NCBI GenBank assembly: GCA_017529865.1
Contig: JAFXNA010000011.1
Span: forward strand, 53,820-117,819
Direction of reading: 5' to 3'
Source of the DNA: Bacteroidaceae bacterium
GTDB taxonomy: Bacteria > Bacteroidota > Bacteroidia > Bacteroidales > Bacteroidaceae
DNA: 64,000 bases
The notes below the pieces were generated by a model. That model was not told where the DNA came from, made no database searches, and saw only the letters and a program-made list of their open reading frames with translations. Made by a program: the position numbers and the translations under genes. This document shows, piece after piece, positions 43,340-52,201 of this stretch; the first letter of the stretch is position 1; each line of letters begins with the position of its first letter.

Positions 43340-43347
43340 AAAGATAC
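43340..43347 (-). promoter_or_regulatory. -7 promoter box of pnp
   Basis: TATCTTTG on the minus strand; the expected -33 region is repeat DNA and shows no TTTG. Confidence 0.45.
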
Positions 43348-43349
43348 AA

Positions 43350-43430
43350 AAAGTTTACCGTTTACAGTTTACAGTTTACCGTTTTTTTTCATTTTTGTTT
43401 TGGTTTTGGTTTCCGTTTTCGTTTTTTTTA
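43350..43430. repeat. Word-repeat island GTTTACAG / GTTTTGG
   Basis: GTTTACCGTTTACAGTTTACAG, then TTTTGTTTTGGTTTTGG and TTTCCGTTTTCG words in tandem between the pnp and thioredoxin-like promoters. Confidence 0.6.
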
Positions 43431-43431
43431 C

Positions 43432-43439
43432 TAATTTTG
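43432..43439 (+). promoter_or_regulatory. -7 promoter box of the thioredoxin-like gene
   Basis: TAATTTTG, 25 bases before the ATG at 43465. A TTTG lies at 43405-43408 but the spacer is 23 bp, longer than ideal. Confidence 0.5.
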
Positions 43440-43464
43440 CGCTCGCTAAAGCAAGTAATGAGCA

Positions 43465-44622
43465 ATGAAGATTAATAATATAATAGGTGTAGCCAGCATC
43501 ATGGCTGCAATGTTGACGGCCTGCGAAAGCGGCCCGAAGTTTCAGGTTGAAGGAACCATCAGCGAGGCGGATGGGAAGATGTTGTATCTCGAAGCAATGA
43601 CATTGGACGGTATCCAGCGTATCGACTCCACCCGTCTTAAGGGCGATGGTGCATTCTGTTTCAATGCCCCTGCTCCTACCAATCCGGAGTTCTATGCACT
43701 CTGTGTGGACAACCAACGCATCAATTTCTCCATCGACTCTACAGAGACGGTACGGTTCACAGCCCAACTGCCTTCATTCAGCAGCAGCTACACTGTCGAA
43801 GGGTCTGACAACTGCCAGAAAATCAAGGAGATATCGCTGCTACAATCGGCTCTGCAACAGCAAGTCATCGAACTGGAGAAGAATCAGTCGATGTATCCAG
43901 GCGACATTGTCGACAGTATTAATGTCCTTGTGAATGCCTATAAGGAGCGCATGAAGACAGACTACATTTTCAAGGAGCCGATGAAGGCCTACGCATACTA
44001 TGCAGTATGCCAGTCCATCACCGACCTCACGACCACCTATCAGCTGTTCAACCCGTCGTCGAACCGTGATGACGTGAAATGCTATGCAACGATTGCGACA
44101 GCATGGGACGGACTGTATCCAGATGCCAAACGCACGGAGCAGATCTGCAATATGGCCATTCAAGGCATGAGCAACACAGCGCCCGTTCAACCCCAATATG
44201 TGAACATCGACAAATCAAAAGTTTCCGAGGTAAGTATCATCGATGTCGAACTGCCCGACATCAACGGTAAGATGCACCGTCTGACCGACTTGAAAGGTAA
44301 GGTAGTGATGCTCGATTTCACCATCTACAGCGCCAAAGAGTCAGCCGAACGCACACGCCGCCTACGTGATGTATACGAGAAATACAAGAACCAAGGATTT
44401 GAAATCTATCAGGTGTCGCTCGACAATGACACCCACTTCTGGAAAGTCGCTTGCGAAAAGTTGCCTTGGTTATGCGTACATGAGACCGATGGATCGGCAG
44501 TCAACATGTATGGCGTAGTGGATGTCCCCACCTTCTTCCTCATCAATCGTGACAACGAACTAGTGAAACGAAGCGACCAAGTCACCACTTCCCTCGAAGA
44601 CGAAATCAAGAAGTTGATGTAA
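43465..44622 (+). CDS. DUF4369-thioredoxin-fold lipoprotein lacking the CxxC motif
   Basis: 385 residues. Lipoprotein signal with lipobox MLTAC (Cys20). DUF4369-type beta domain about 25-125 (FQVEGTISEADGKMLYLEA), a helical linker, then a TlpA/AhpC-type thioredoxin domain about 250-385 (VELPDINGKMHRLTDLKGKV, VPTFFLINRDNELVKRS with the cis-Pro). Where the redox motif WCxPC belongs, the sequence is DFTIYSAKESAERTRRLRD: there is no cysteine. So the fold is kept but disulfide chemistry is lost; a binding or scaffold role is likely. In-frame and otherwise intact, so not a pseudogene. Confidence 0.85.
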   Translation: MKINNIIGVASIMAAMLTACESGPKFQVEGTISEADGKMLYLEAMTLDGIQRIDSTRLKGDGAFCFNAPAPTNPEFYALCVDNQRINFSIDSTETVRFTAQLPSFSSSYTVEGSDNCQKIKEISLLQSALQQQVIELEKNQSMYPGDIVDSINVLVNAYKERMKTDYIFKEPMKAYAYYAVCQSITDLTTTYQLFNPSSNRDDVKCYATIATAWDGLYPDAKRTEQICNMAIQGMSNTAPVQPQYVNIDKSKVSEVSIIDVELPDINGKMHRLTDLKGKVVMLDFTIYSAKESAERTRRLRDVYEKYKNQGFEIYQVSLDNDTHFWKVACEKLPWLCVHETDGSAVNMYGVVDVPTFFLINRDNELVKRSDQVTTSLEDEIKKLM

Positions 44623-44648
44623 TTTGCACGACTGCACTCCAACAATAT

Positions 44649-45566
44649 TTATCTTGATCCGATAAACAGGAACAGCATTGAGAGCAGCACGAGGGCAAGG
44701 TCGAACACCTTGGCCTTGAGGTTCTTTTCGTGGAACAGCATTGCTCCGAATAGGAACGACACGACGACACTACCGCGGCGTATCATGCTGACAATGCTGA
44801 TCATTGCTTCGTCGTGACTCAGTGCATAGAAATAGACGAAGTCGGCAGCCGAAAGGAAGACAGAGATGAGGATGATGCACCAGTCCCAATGGAAGGGTGT
44901 GGTGTGATGACGATGCGGATACCACAGCACCAGCAACATGATGCCCATCATAAAGAACTGATAGATGTTGTACCACGACTGGACGGCCATCTTGTCCAAC
45001 CCCACTCCTACCCCAACAGGTGCCATGAGGTAGCGATCGTACAATCCGCTAATGGCTCCAAACACATTTGCCAGCACCACCAGCGCAATCCATTTATTGT
45101 GCTTGAAATCTATTCCTTCTTTCTTCCCGCTCCGACTCATCAGGTAGAACGATATGATGGCGATAGTGACACCCACCCATTGCCACAAGTTGAGTTGTTC
45201 GCCCATGAATGTCAGCGCTCCAATGAGCACCATCACCGGACGGGTCGCATTGATGGGACCGACGATTGTAATCGGCAGATTCTTCATACCGAAATAGCCA
45301 CACAACCACGAACAGAGCACAATGACTGATTTCAGCAGGATATATCGATGTTCTGTCCAACCGTAGCTGTGAGTATAGAAAAGGCTGTCCTCGCTCAACC
45401 ATCCTCCAGATGATGCCAAAATGAAGGGCAGGAAGATGAGGCTGGAAAACAGGGTGTTGAGAAACAACACGGGAATCACAGCATTATCACGCAGCGAGCG
45501 CTTCTTGAACACATCATAGAATCCCAACAGGAAGGCCGACAGAAAAGCTAATAGTAACCACATCAT
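44649..45566 (-). CDS. EamA/DMT-type inner-membrane transporter
   Basis: 305 residues with ten hydrophobic segments in two repeats, the DMT layout. The first repeat ends with PITIVGPINATRPVMVLIGAL and GEQLNLWQWVGVTIAIISFY, a conserved EamA stretch; the second with SMIRRGSVVVSFLFGAMLFHE. Family members export amino acids, sugars or metabolites; the cargo is not known. It is convergent with the thioredoxin-like gene (26 bases) and is probably transcribed after the MATE-PAP2 gene (79-base gap of AAGGTTTTGAGG repeats). Confidence 0.85.
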   Translation of the reverse strand: MMWLLLAFLSAFLLGFYDVFKKRSLRDNAVIPVLFLNTLFSSLIFLPFILASSGGWLSEDSLFYTHSYGWTEHRYILLKSVIVLCSWLCGYFGMKNLPITIVGPINATRPVMVLIGALTFMGEQLNLWQWVGVTIAIISFYLMSRSGKKEGIDFKHNKWIALVVLANVFGAISGLYDRYLMAPVGVGVGLDKMAVQSWYNIYQFFMMGIMLLVLWYPHRHHTTPFHWDWCIILISVFLSAADFVYFYALSHDEAMISIVSMIRRGSVVVSFLFGAMLFHEKNLKAKVFDLALVLLSMLFLFIGSR

Positions 45567-45569
45567 GTT

Positions 45570-45640
45570 AAGGTTTTGAGGTTTTGAGGTCTAAAGGTCT
45601 TGAGGTCTGATAACCTAATAACCTTATAACCTGACAACCT
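45570..45640. repeat. Word-repeat island GGTTTTGAGG / ATAACCTT
   Basis: AGGTTTTGAGG twice, AGGTCTAAAGG/AGGTCTTGAGG, then TAACCTAATAACCTTATAACC words. Confidence 0.65.
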
Positions 45641-45645
45641 TATAT

Positions 45646-48180
45646 TCATAAAAGTATCTTCCATTGCATGTTAATGACCCAACGATTGGTGAACCAATCC
45701 GAGAAAGTGTGGTTATAGTCACATCCTACACCCACCAGGTATTTCTTTCGTTGCAGAAAGTCGACTTGAATACCTCCACCTACTTCGGGTTTCAACTCGT
45801 TATCTAATTGTAACAACCGGTTATCCACATAGCGACCACCGACATAGAGTCGCAGCGCAAAACGGGAGTTCATTGTGCTGGGCATTGAAAACTTGACACC
45901 TGCATCCAGATGAATCATATCCAGATTATCGGTCTCCACACCATCGTCTACGCTACATGTCGCTACCCTACCTATCGCCTCGACAGCCCAGAAGGGGTCG
46001 AAGAAATAGCTGTATTCCAGTCCGGCATCCATCATGGTGCTATTACGCACCTTTTCCTCTTCGCCAGCTTCAAATCCAGAAATCAACGTGAGCGAAATGG
46101 GTTGTGCACTATATTTGATGGCTTGTATGACATCGTTCATCTTCACTTTCGGACGATGAAAACCGTTCTCGCCAAAGATCTTATCTGTGATGAAATAAGC
46201 GAAATTGGTAGAAATGGCACCTATACCTGCTCCCACATAGGTATCTGTCAGCCAATGTTCATTACGACGCACACGCAGGTACTGGGTTGCTGTAGCGGTT
46301 GCATAACCTCCCACACTAATCCAAGGGCTGATATGTCCGTATTCACGATGCAGAATCGTAGCACTGGCAAACGCCATCGCGGCATGACCAGACGGCATAC
46401 TTTGACGATCTTCCCCATTTGGCCGCATTTCGTTGTCTAACTGTTTCCAAGTCTGTGTGATACCATAAGTCAGTCCGTAAGCCAATGCATTGGCAACCAA
46501 CATTCGTCGGGTCTTACTTCGTGGTTGCACGCCTGCAGCCTTCAGTCCCCAAGTCACAGCAAGGGGCGAGAATGCGATACCATAGTCGAGCACATCAGCA
46601 TCATGCTTCTTCATTGGTGTCGATAGCTGATTGCGGAAATGCTTGTCTTTATTCATACTGAGTATACCTCTCAACAACAGATTCAGTCCATCGGTTTGGA
46701 ACGACATCTCCTTGCGCGTCAACTTGTCTTCATAGTCCTCTATCACCCCGACAATCTGTTTAGCTTTCGCCTCTGCCATCAACTTCTCAATACGCTCCCA
46801 GAAAGCGGAATCGAGTTCTTCGGAATAAATGGAATCATTCTGTGCTTTCAGCGGCAGTACGGTCAGCATCAATAACAAGACCGGAATGCTACGCCTGAGC
46901 ACCTTTTTCCATCTGATTGACAAGTAGAGCGTACGTACCAGCAGGTGTACGAAATAGCCCACATAGACAGCCTGAACACCGATGAACTTGAACAGGCCAA
47001 GATAAGCCAGCACAAAACCTAATGCAGCAAACAGCATGCAGTCGCGTACCTGACGCCCTGCTGTAGCACCGATGAAGATACCATCCCACATAAAGGCAGC
47101 ACAACTGATAAGCGGCATCAGTACCAGCCAAAACAGGAACGGGCGCGACCCTTCAATTACCGTCTGGTCGGAAGTCATTACTCTCACCATCTGCTCACCG
47201 CCAAATAAATATAATAAGGTAAATGCAAGTCCTACACCCAGTGTCCACTGAAACAGACGGGTGACAGCCATACGGGTTTGAGGTCTGTCCTGCTCACCGA
47301 TATACCGTCCCACCAGTGCCTCGCCTGCGTATGCAAAACCATCAACAAAATAGCTGAATACCATAAACAATTTCATCATGATGGCACCTACAGCCAGCAC
47401 GCCATCACCATATTTTGAAGTTAATACCGTGAAGCCGACATATACCACCATGAATCCTAATGACCGCAGGATGAGGTTCCCGTTCAGCGCCAGCATCTGT
47501 TTCAGTCGCTCGCCCTCATCCTTAGCCCATAGTCTGACATATTGGAAATAGCGCCTATAACTCACACCCATCAACACCATAGCTGTCAGCAGACCTGTAT
47601 ATTGAGCTATCACAGTTCCGTAAGCCACACCGATTGCTCCAAGAGGGGTAAAAACAGCCAAATAGTAACTCGCAGCCATATTCACCACATTCACCGTGAT
47701 GTCGCAGATCATCGGACTTACCGTGTTCTGCATCCCGATAAACCAACCTTTGAATACCATCAGTGACAACGTAGCCGGAGCTGCCCAGATGCGTATCCAG
47801 AAATACTGACGGGCAAAACTCTCAACCTCCGGCGAGCATGGAGTACACCACATCACCACATCGACAAATAGCCACCCTATAGCCCAGACGAACAGTGCAC
47901 CCAACAAAGCCATTGTCATGCCACCCGAGAAGATATCCATCATCGCCTGATTGTCCCTTCGTCCGTATGCCTGAGCCGTCATGCCACCTGTACCGACACG
48001 CAGAAAACCGAAATTCCAATACAGCAAGTCGAACAACATCGTACCGATCGCAATACCACCTATTGCCGACGCATTCGCGATATGTCCGGCAATGGCAACA
48101 TCCACAATGCCCACAATGGGCACTGTAATGTTCGCTAAGATACTGGGAATGGCAAGACGAAGAATCTTTTTATTCATCAA
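45646..48180 (-). CDS. MATE efflux transporter fused to PAP2 phosphatase and beta-barrel-like tail
   Basis: 844 residues in one frame. Residues about 1-430 are a complete 12-TM MATE transporter of the DinF type (PSILANITVPIVGIVDVAIA, RVGTGGMTAQAYG). At about 432-450 comes LRRSIPVLLLMLTVLPLKAQ, which looks just like a cleavable signal peptide. About 455-660 is a PAP2 phosphatase with all three motifs: KQLDNEMRP, MPSGHAAMAF, RVRRNEHWLTD. The last ~180 residues form amphipathic strands like an outer-membrane barrel. MATE proteins average 440-460 residues, so two genes appear joined. The PAP2 part could remove phosphate from lipid A or isoprenoid carriers. If cleaved at the inner signal, two separate proteins would result. 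Confidence 0.85.
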   Translation of the reverse strand: MMNKKILRLAIPSILANITVPIVGIVDVAIAGHIANASAIGGIAIGTMLFDLLYWNFGFLRVGTGGMTAQAYGRRDNQAMMDIFSGGMTMALLGALFVWAIGWLFVDVVMWCTPCSPEVESFARQYFWIRIWAAPATLSLMVFKGWFIGMQNTVSPMICDITVNVVNMAASYYLAVFTPLGAIGVAYGTVIAQYTGLLTAMVLMGVSYRRYFQYVRLWAKDEGERLKQMLALNGNLILRSLGFMVVYVGFTVLTSKYGDGVLAVGAIMMKLFMVFSYFVDGFAYAGEALVGRYIGEQDRPQTRMAVTRLFQWTLGVGLAFTLLYLFGGEQMVRVMTSDQTVIEGSRPFLFWLVLMPLISCAAFMWDGIFIGATAGRQVRDCMLFAALGFVLAYLGLFKFIGVQAVYVGYFVHLLVRTLYLSIRWKKVLRRSIPVLLLMLTVLPLKAQNDSIYSEELDSAFWERIEKLMAEAKAKQIVGVIEDYEDKLTRKEMSFQTDGLNLLLRGILSMNKDKHFRNQLSTPMKKHDADVLDYGIAFSPLAVTWGLKAAGVQPRSKTRRMLVANALAYGLTYGITQTWKQLDNEMRPNGEDRQSMPSGHAAMAFASATILHREYGHISPWISVGGYATATATQYLRVRRNEHWLTDTYVGAGIGAISTNFAYFITDKIFGENGFHRPKVKMNDVIQAIKYSAQPISLTLISGFEAGEEEKVRNSTMMDAGLEYSYFFDPFWAVEAIGRVATCSVDDGVETDNLDMIHLDAGVKFSMPSTMNSRFALRLYVGGRYVDNRLLQLDNELKPEVGGGIQVDFLQRKKYLVGVGCDYNHTFSDWFTNRWVINMQWKILL

Positions 48181-48197
48181 TCATTCATAATTTAGTG

Positions 48198-48205
48198 CAA
48201 AGGTA
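48198..48205 (-). promoter_or_regulatory. -7 promoter box of the MATE-PAP2 gene
   Basis: TACCTTTG on the minus strand, 17 bases before the ATG; no clear -33. Confidence 0.45.
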
Positions 48206-48321
48206 CAAATAATTTATAATTCATAATTCATAATTGGCATTTTTGCCCAAATTGCTAACGTTCGGCAATAAAAAAAAAGCTTTTTTGCGCTCACTTAACC
48301 GCAATTTTGATAATTATTTTG

Positions 48322-48329
48322 TAATTTTG
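48322..48329 (+). promoter_or_regulatory. -7 promoter box of the DUF3256 gene
   Basis: TAATTTTG; the start point would be about 48333-48336, which favours the ATG at 48374 over the one at 48338. Confidence 0.5.
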
Positions 48330-48373
48330 CACGGAAAATGCAATTAAGCCGAAAAAGTGGAGAGTACAAAGAC

Positions 48374-48937
48374 ATGAAGAAAATTATCACGATATTTACG
48401 ATTTGGTCAATGGTCAATGCGCTCAATGCCCAGACCATCAAGCAGATTTTCCAGACACTTCCCGACACCATCCTGCCGTCGCTCACCAAGAACGATCGGT
48501 TGGATCTCATGGACCTCATCGAAAACAACATGAAGAACGAAGTGACCAATCAACTCCGAGGCAAATCACGCATGACACACCTATCAACCAACCTCACAAA
48601 GATTCGTCTCTCTGAACTGGCTGAAGTGCAGTTGTGCAAACTCCCCACCCCCGACAGTTACCTCATCTGTTTTATCCACTCCGTCAAGACCGATGCATGG
48701 GACAGCACCATCCGGCTCTACAACCCCGACTGGACGATAGCAGAAGTCCCCTCCATCTCCCCTAAGGGGGGGAGTAGTGAAGAGGCAGATTTCCTACACT
48801 ACGACTTCAACGACGAGACGACGCTCACCCTCTCTACCGCAAGCATCGTTCGCTCCACTTCAGGAGAATTGTCTATAAAGGAGGGAGAAGGCACCACTAT
48901 CCATTGGGACTCCACCCAATCACGTTTCGTCCATTAA
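48374..48937 (+). CDS. DUF3256 secreted protein
   Basis: About 187 residues from the ATG at 48374 (MKKIITIFTIWSMVNALNAQ, a signal peptide). The mature part starts IKQIFQTLPDTILPSLTKND, then RLDLMDLIENNMKNEVTN, the DUF3256 hallmark found only in Bacteroidota; function unknown, probably periplasmic. The signal-peptide codons hold GGTCAATGGTCAATGCGCTCAATGC-like words, and codons for SISPKGGSS contain a C-run/G-run palindrome also seen in intergenic DNA. It precedes a flippase gene on the same strand. Confidence 0.8.
   Translation: MKKIITIFTIWSMVNALNAQTIKQIFQTLPDTILPSLTKNDRLDLMDLIENNMKNEVTNQLRGKSRMTHLSTNLTKIRLSELAEVQLCKLPTPDSYLICFIHSVKTDAWDSTIRLYNPDWTIAEVPSISPKGGSSEEADFLHYDFNDETTLTLSTASIVRSTSGELSIKEGEGTTIHWDSTQSRFVH
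48755..48776. repeat. G/C-rich palindromic element within DUF3256 gene
   Basis: CATCTCCCCTAAGGGGGGGAG reads as a C-run/G-run hairpin and codes for ISPKGGS. Similar palindromes lie outside genes at 12495-12530 and 17009-17031. Confidence 0.4.
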
Positions 48938-48999
48938 ACCCAACAATAATCATAACCCCCTGTAAGCCATAAGCGGTAAGCAGTAAGCCAAAGAAACTC

Positions 49000-50535
49000 A
49001 TGCCCAACAGTCGCATCGCCCGCAATACCCTCTATCTATACGGTCAGCAAATCGTACAGATGGTTGTGGGACTTGTCACCACCCGCATTCTCATCAAGTC
49101 ATTAGGTGAGGTCGACTACGGACTGTTCAGTGTATTGGGAGGTGTGATGTCAGTCTTTGTGGTACTGAACTCACTCGAAGCAGCTACCATGCGGTTCATC
49201 ACCTACGAACAGGGACAAGGAAGTGACAAAGCAAGAATGCATGTAGTCTTCAGTACTGCCCAGCATGTGCATTTTGCTATTGCAGGCATCGTACTGCTCT
49301 TAGCCGAAACTGCTGGTATGTACTATGTGTGTAACCATCTTGTCATGCCGCCCGAGCGACTCACAGCCGCCATCATCGTATTTCAGATATATATCCTCAC
49401 ATCTATCTTCGGTATCATCTGTGCACCCTTCGATGCGCTTATCGTAGCCTACGAGAAGATGGGAGTGTTTGCTTCTATCAGTATCTACAACACCTTGATC
49501 AACCTCGTTATCGTACTCATCGTGAAATATGTCGACACCGACCGCCTTATCCTCTATGCCTCACTGATTATGCTCCTGCAAATCAGTCTGCGACTTATCT
49601 ACGGTTGGTACTGCAACCGTCATTTCCCAGAGACGCGAGGCAAATGGGTGTTCGACCGCAAATTGTTCTCGCAGATGTTCCGTTTCGGCATCTGGTCGTT
49701 CAACGGAACACTCGCCACCATTGGTTACACACAAGGTATCAACCTACTGCTCAACTATTTCTACAATACAGTGATGAATACCGCCTTTTCGCTCGCTAAC
49801 TCCGTCTATTCGAAGTTATACAGCTTTGCCGAAAACTTCCTCATCGCTGTCAAACCACAACTGGTAAAGAACTATGCAGCAGGAAATATGGACTATATGC
49901 ATCGGTTGATGATTACATCCTCTCAATTAGGCGTATACCTCATGTTCATTCTCTCCTTGCCTGTGATGCTCGAAACCCACTTCATCTACTACATCTGGAT
50001 TGGTGACATCCCCGATCACACCGTGTGGTTCCTACGCATCGCCCTCTTCTCCATTGGAGTAAATACCTTGGGAAATGTCATGACCATGAGTATTCAGGCT
50101 ACTGGACGCATTGCCAAGTATCAACTCATTGAAGGCAACCTGTTGCTACTCACCGTGCCCCTCGCATGGTTCTGTCTATGGAAGGGACTTCCTCCCGAGT
50201 CTGTGTTCTGTGCCCAATTACTCATGTTTGTCATTACCCAAGTAGCACGTATGCTCATCGTCTGTCCTGCCGTAAAGCTGAGTATATGGCACTATATCCG
50301 TGAAGTGATGGTCCGACCAGCTATTGTCATCGTGGTAGGAAGCATCATCCCCGTCTTGGTTCATAACTACGGAGGACTATCCACACACCCTATCACCCAA
50401 GTAGCCATCGTCACCTTCGTCAGTCTCCTCTCCTCTGGTCTCGCAGTCTACTATATTGGGTGCTCACGTTCACAAAGGAAACTGGTAATCCAGAAATTGA
50501 GACAGAAAATTAGCTCCATCATCCATCGAGGTTAA
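49000..50535 (+). CDS. MOP-superfamily polysaccharide flippase (Wzx-like)
   Basis: 511 residues with 12-14 hydrophobic segments. The N-terminus IARNTLYLYGQQIVQMVVGL and TRILIKSLGEVDYGLFSVLGG is the usual opening of O-antigen/polysaccharide flippases. These move undecaprenyl-linked oligosaccharides across the inner membrane. No glycosyltransferase cluster surrounds it, so it is an orphan whose substrate pathway is elsewhere. The short gap upstream holds CCATAAGCGGTAAGCAGTAAGCC repeats. A basic tail ends the protein. Confidence 0.85.
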   Translation: MPNSRIARNTLYLYGQQIVQMVVGLVTTRILIKSLGEVDYGLFSVLGGVMSVFVVLNSLEAATMRFITYEQGQGSDKARMHVVFSTAQHVHFAIAGIVLLLAETAGMYYVCNHLVMPPERLTAAIIVFQIYILTSIFGIICAPFDALIVAYEKMGVFASISIYNTLINLVIVLIVKYVDTDRLILYASLIMLLQISLRLIYGWYCNRHFPETRGKWVFDRKLFSQMFRFGIWSFNGTLATIGYTQGINLLLNYFYNTVMNTAFSLANSVYSKLYSFAENFLIAVKPQLVKNYAAGNMDYMHRLMITSSQLGVYLMFILSLPVMLETHFIYYIWIGDIPDHTVWFLRIALFSIGVNTLGNVMTMSIQATGRIAKYQLIEGNLLLLTVPLAWFCLWKGLPPESVFCAQLLMFVITQVARMLIVCPAVKLSIWHYIREVMVRPAIVIVVGSIIPVLVHNYGGLSTHPITQVAIVTFVSLLSSGLAVYYIGCSRSQRKLVIQKLRQKISSIIHRG

Positions 50536-50607
50536 ACAAACTCTTGAGAAGACACAAAACCATAAGGATTTGAACTATTATTGACATACTCTATTTTATA
50601 TATGTAG

Positions 50608-50615
50608 TAATTTTG
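50608..50615 (+). promoter_or_regulatory. -7 promoter box of the GH43-GH43-GH31 run
   Basis: TAATTTTG, 26 bases before the ATG at 50642; the -33 element is not clear. Confidence 0.5.
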
Positions 50616-50641
50616 CATCGAAAACAGAAAAAAGAAATACA

Positions 50642-52162
50642 ATGGCTGTAAAATACTATTTCATAGCTGCAGCACTGATGCTGACAACGAGCCTTAAAGC
50701 TCAAAATCCAATTATTTGTGACCGATATACGGCAGACCCTGCTCCTTACGTACATGGGGACACGCTGTATCTGTTTGTGGATCATGATGACGATGTGACA
50801 GAGAACGGCTATTTTACCATGAGAGACTGGCTACTGTATAGCACAGTTGATATGGTGAACTGGACATATCTTGGTACGCCCATCACTCCGAAGCTGTTTA
50901 CTTGGGCAAAGCAAGACAATGATTGCTGGGCAAGCCAATGTGTTGAACGCAACGGACGTTGGTATTGGTATGTTACAGCAACAATCAAGGGACAAGCCTA
51001 TCCTGGTATTGGTGTAGCCGTAGCGAACTCCCCTGCGGGTCCATACCGCGACCCCATCAAGAAACCACTGGTTCAGGGTTGGTTCAAGATTGACCCAACG
51101 GTATATATTGACGATAACGGACAAGCGTACCTCTTCTACGGCAACAACAACCTGTGGTATGTTAAGTTGAACAGAGGTATGACGTCGTTCACAGGCAGCG
51201 AGGTATCGGTAAACATCAAGAGTGAGGAGGCTTTCGGTCCATATAAGGGCTATGAAGACAACGGAAATCCGAAACCCAACTTCGAGGAGGCTTCTTGGCT
51301 CTATAAAATGAACGGCAAATATTATTTGGAATATGCTGCTGGCGGAGTTCCTGAACATTGGGCATACTCAACTGCTGACAAAATCACCGGACCTTGGACC
51401 TATCAGGGCAAAGTGATGGGAGAAGCCAAGAACAGTTTTACGATTCACGGCGGCAGTGTGGACTACAAGGGACACAGCTATATGTTCTATCATAATGGTG
51501 CTCTACCAGGCGGTGGCGGATTCAAACGATCGACTTGTGTAGAGGAATTTACACGCAACGAGGACGGTAGCATTCCATTTATTCAGTTCACGACGAAGGG
51601 TGTGAATCCGATTCAGACCCTGAACCCATACGAACTGCAACAAGCAGAGACCATCAACCAAAGTTCGGGCATCAAATGTGAAGGAGACTACAACGGATGT
51701 TACGTGACGAGCATTCATGCGAGCGACTATATCAAAGTGCGTAATGTGGACTTTGGTGCAATTGGTGCAGAGACATTTTCAGCACGCATAGCAGCAGCTG
51801 GAAGAGGAACGATGATTGTACGTACTGGTTCGAAGACCGGTTCCATCGTAGCAAGGGTACAGATACAATCTACAGGAGGACTAGACGTATGGGAAGACAT
51901 CAGCGTAAATACTACACGCACCGTAAAGGGCATACAAGACCTGTACTTTACATTCACGGGTAGTACAACAGGGGCATCTATCCTCAATTTCGACACATGG
52001 CAGTTCAGTGAGCTTGGTAGTTCAGTGGAGTTTGTAGGCAATGACAAAACAACAAATAAGGATAGGATTTATAACCTTTATGGTCAAAAACTCCAAAAAA
52101 TAGACGATGCTCCACAAAAATCAATCATTATTACACCTCAAGGCAAGGTGTTCAAAAAATAA
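50642..52162 (+). CDS. Secreted GH43 with CBM6 and C-terminal sorting-type tail
   Basis: 506 residues. Signal peptide about 1-20. GH43 propeller about 22-320: RYTADPAPYVHGDTLYLFVD with the general-base Asp, WFKIDPTVYIDDNGQAYLFY with the pKa-modulating Asp, and NFEEASWLYKMNGKYYLEYA with the acid Glu. A CBM6 domain follows (about 335-460; QAETINQSSGIKCEGDYNG). The last ~35 residues (RIYNLYGQKL, ending ITPQGKVFKK) match the T9SS-like tail. The set GH43-CBM6 is typical of arabinoxylan arabinofuranohydrolases. First gene of a run with another GH43 and a GH31. Confidence 0.9.
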   Translation: MAVKYYFIAAALMLTTSLKAQNPIICDRYTADPAPYVHGDTLYLFVDHDDDVTENGYFTMRDWLLYSTVDMVNWTYLGTPITPKLFTWAKQDNDCWASQCVERNGRWYWYVTATIKGQAYPGIGVAVANSPAGPYRDPIKKPLVQGWFKIDPTVYIDDNGQAYLFYGNNNLWYVKLNRGMTSFTGSEVSVNIKSEEAFGPYKGYEDNGNPKPNFEEASWLYKMNGKYYLEYAAGGVPEHWAYSTADKITGPWTYQGKVMGEAKNSFTIHGGSVDYKGHSYMFYHNGALPGGGGFKRSTCVEEFTRNEDGSIPFIQFTTKGVNPIQTLNPYELQQAETINQSSGIKCEGDYNGCYVTSIHASDYIKVRNVDFGAIGAETFSARIAAAGRGTMIVRTGSKTGSIVARVQIQSTGGLDVWEDISVNTTRTVKGIQDLYFTFTGSTTGASILNFDTWQFSELGSSVEFVGNDKTTNKDRIYNLYGQKLQKIDDAPQKSIIITPQGKVFKK

Positions 52163-52201
52163 TTACTAAATTTGTACCGCAAATCTTTAACAATCACGAA
52201 T

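Noticed and set aside
46880..46930. Separate start for a PAP2 gene at the MATE junction
   Set aside because: The only in-frame ATG there lies inside the hydrophobic core of the inner signal; the frame is continuous, so a single fused gene is reported.
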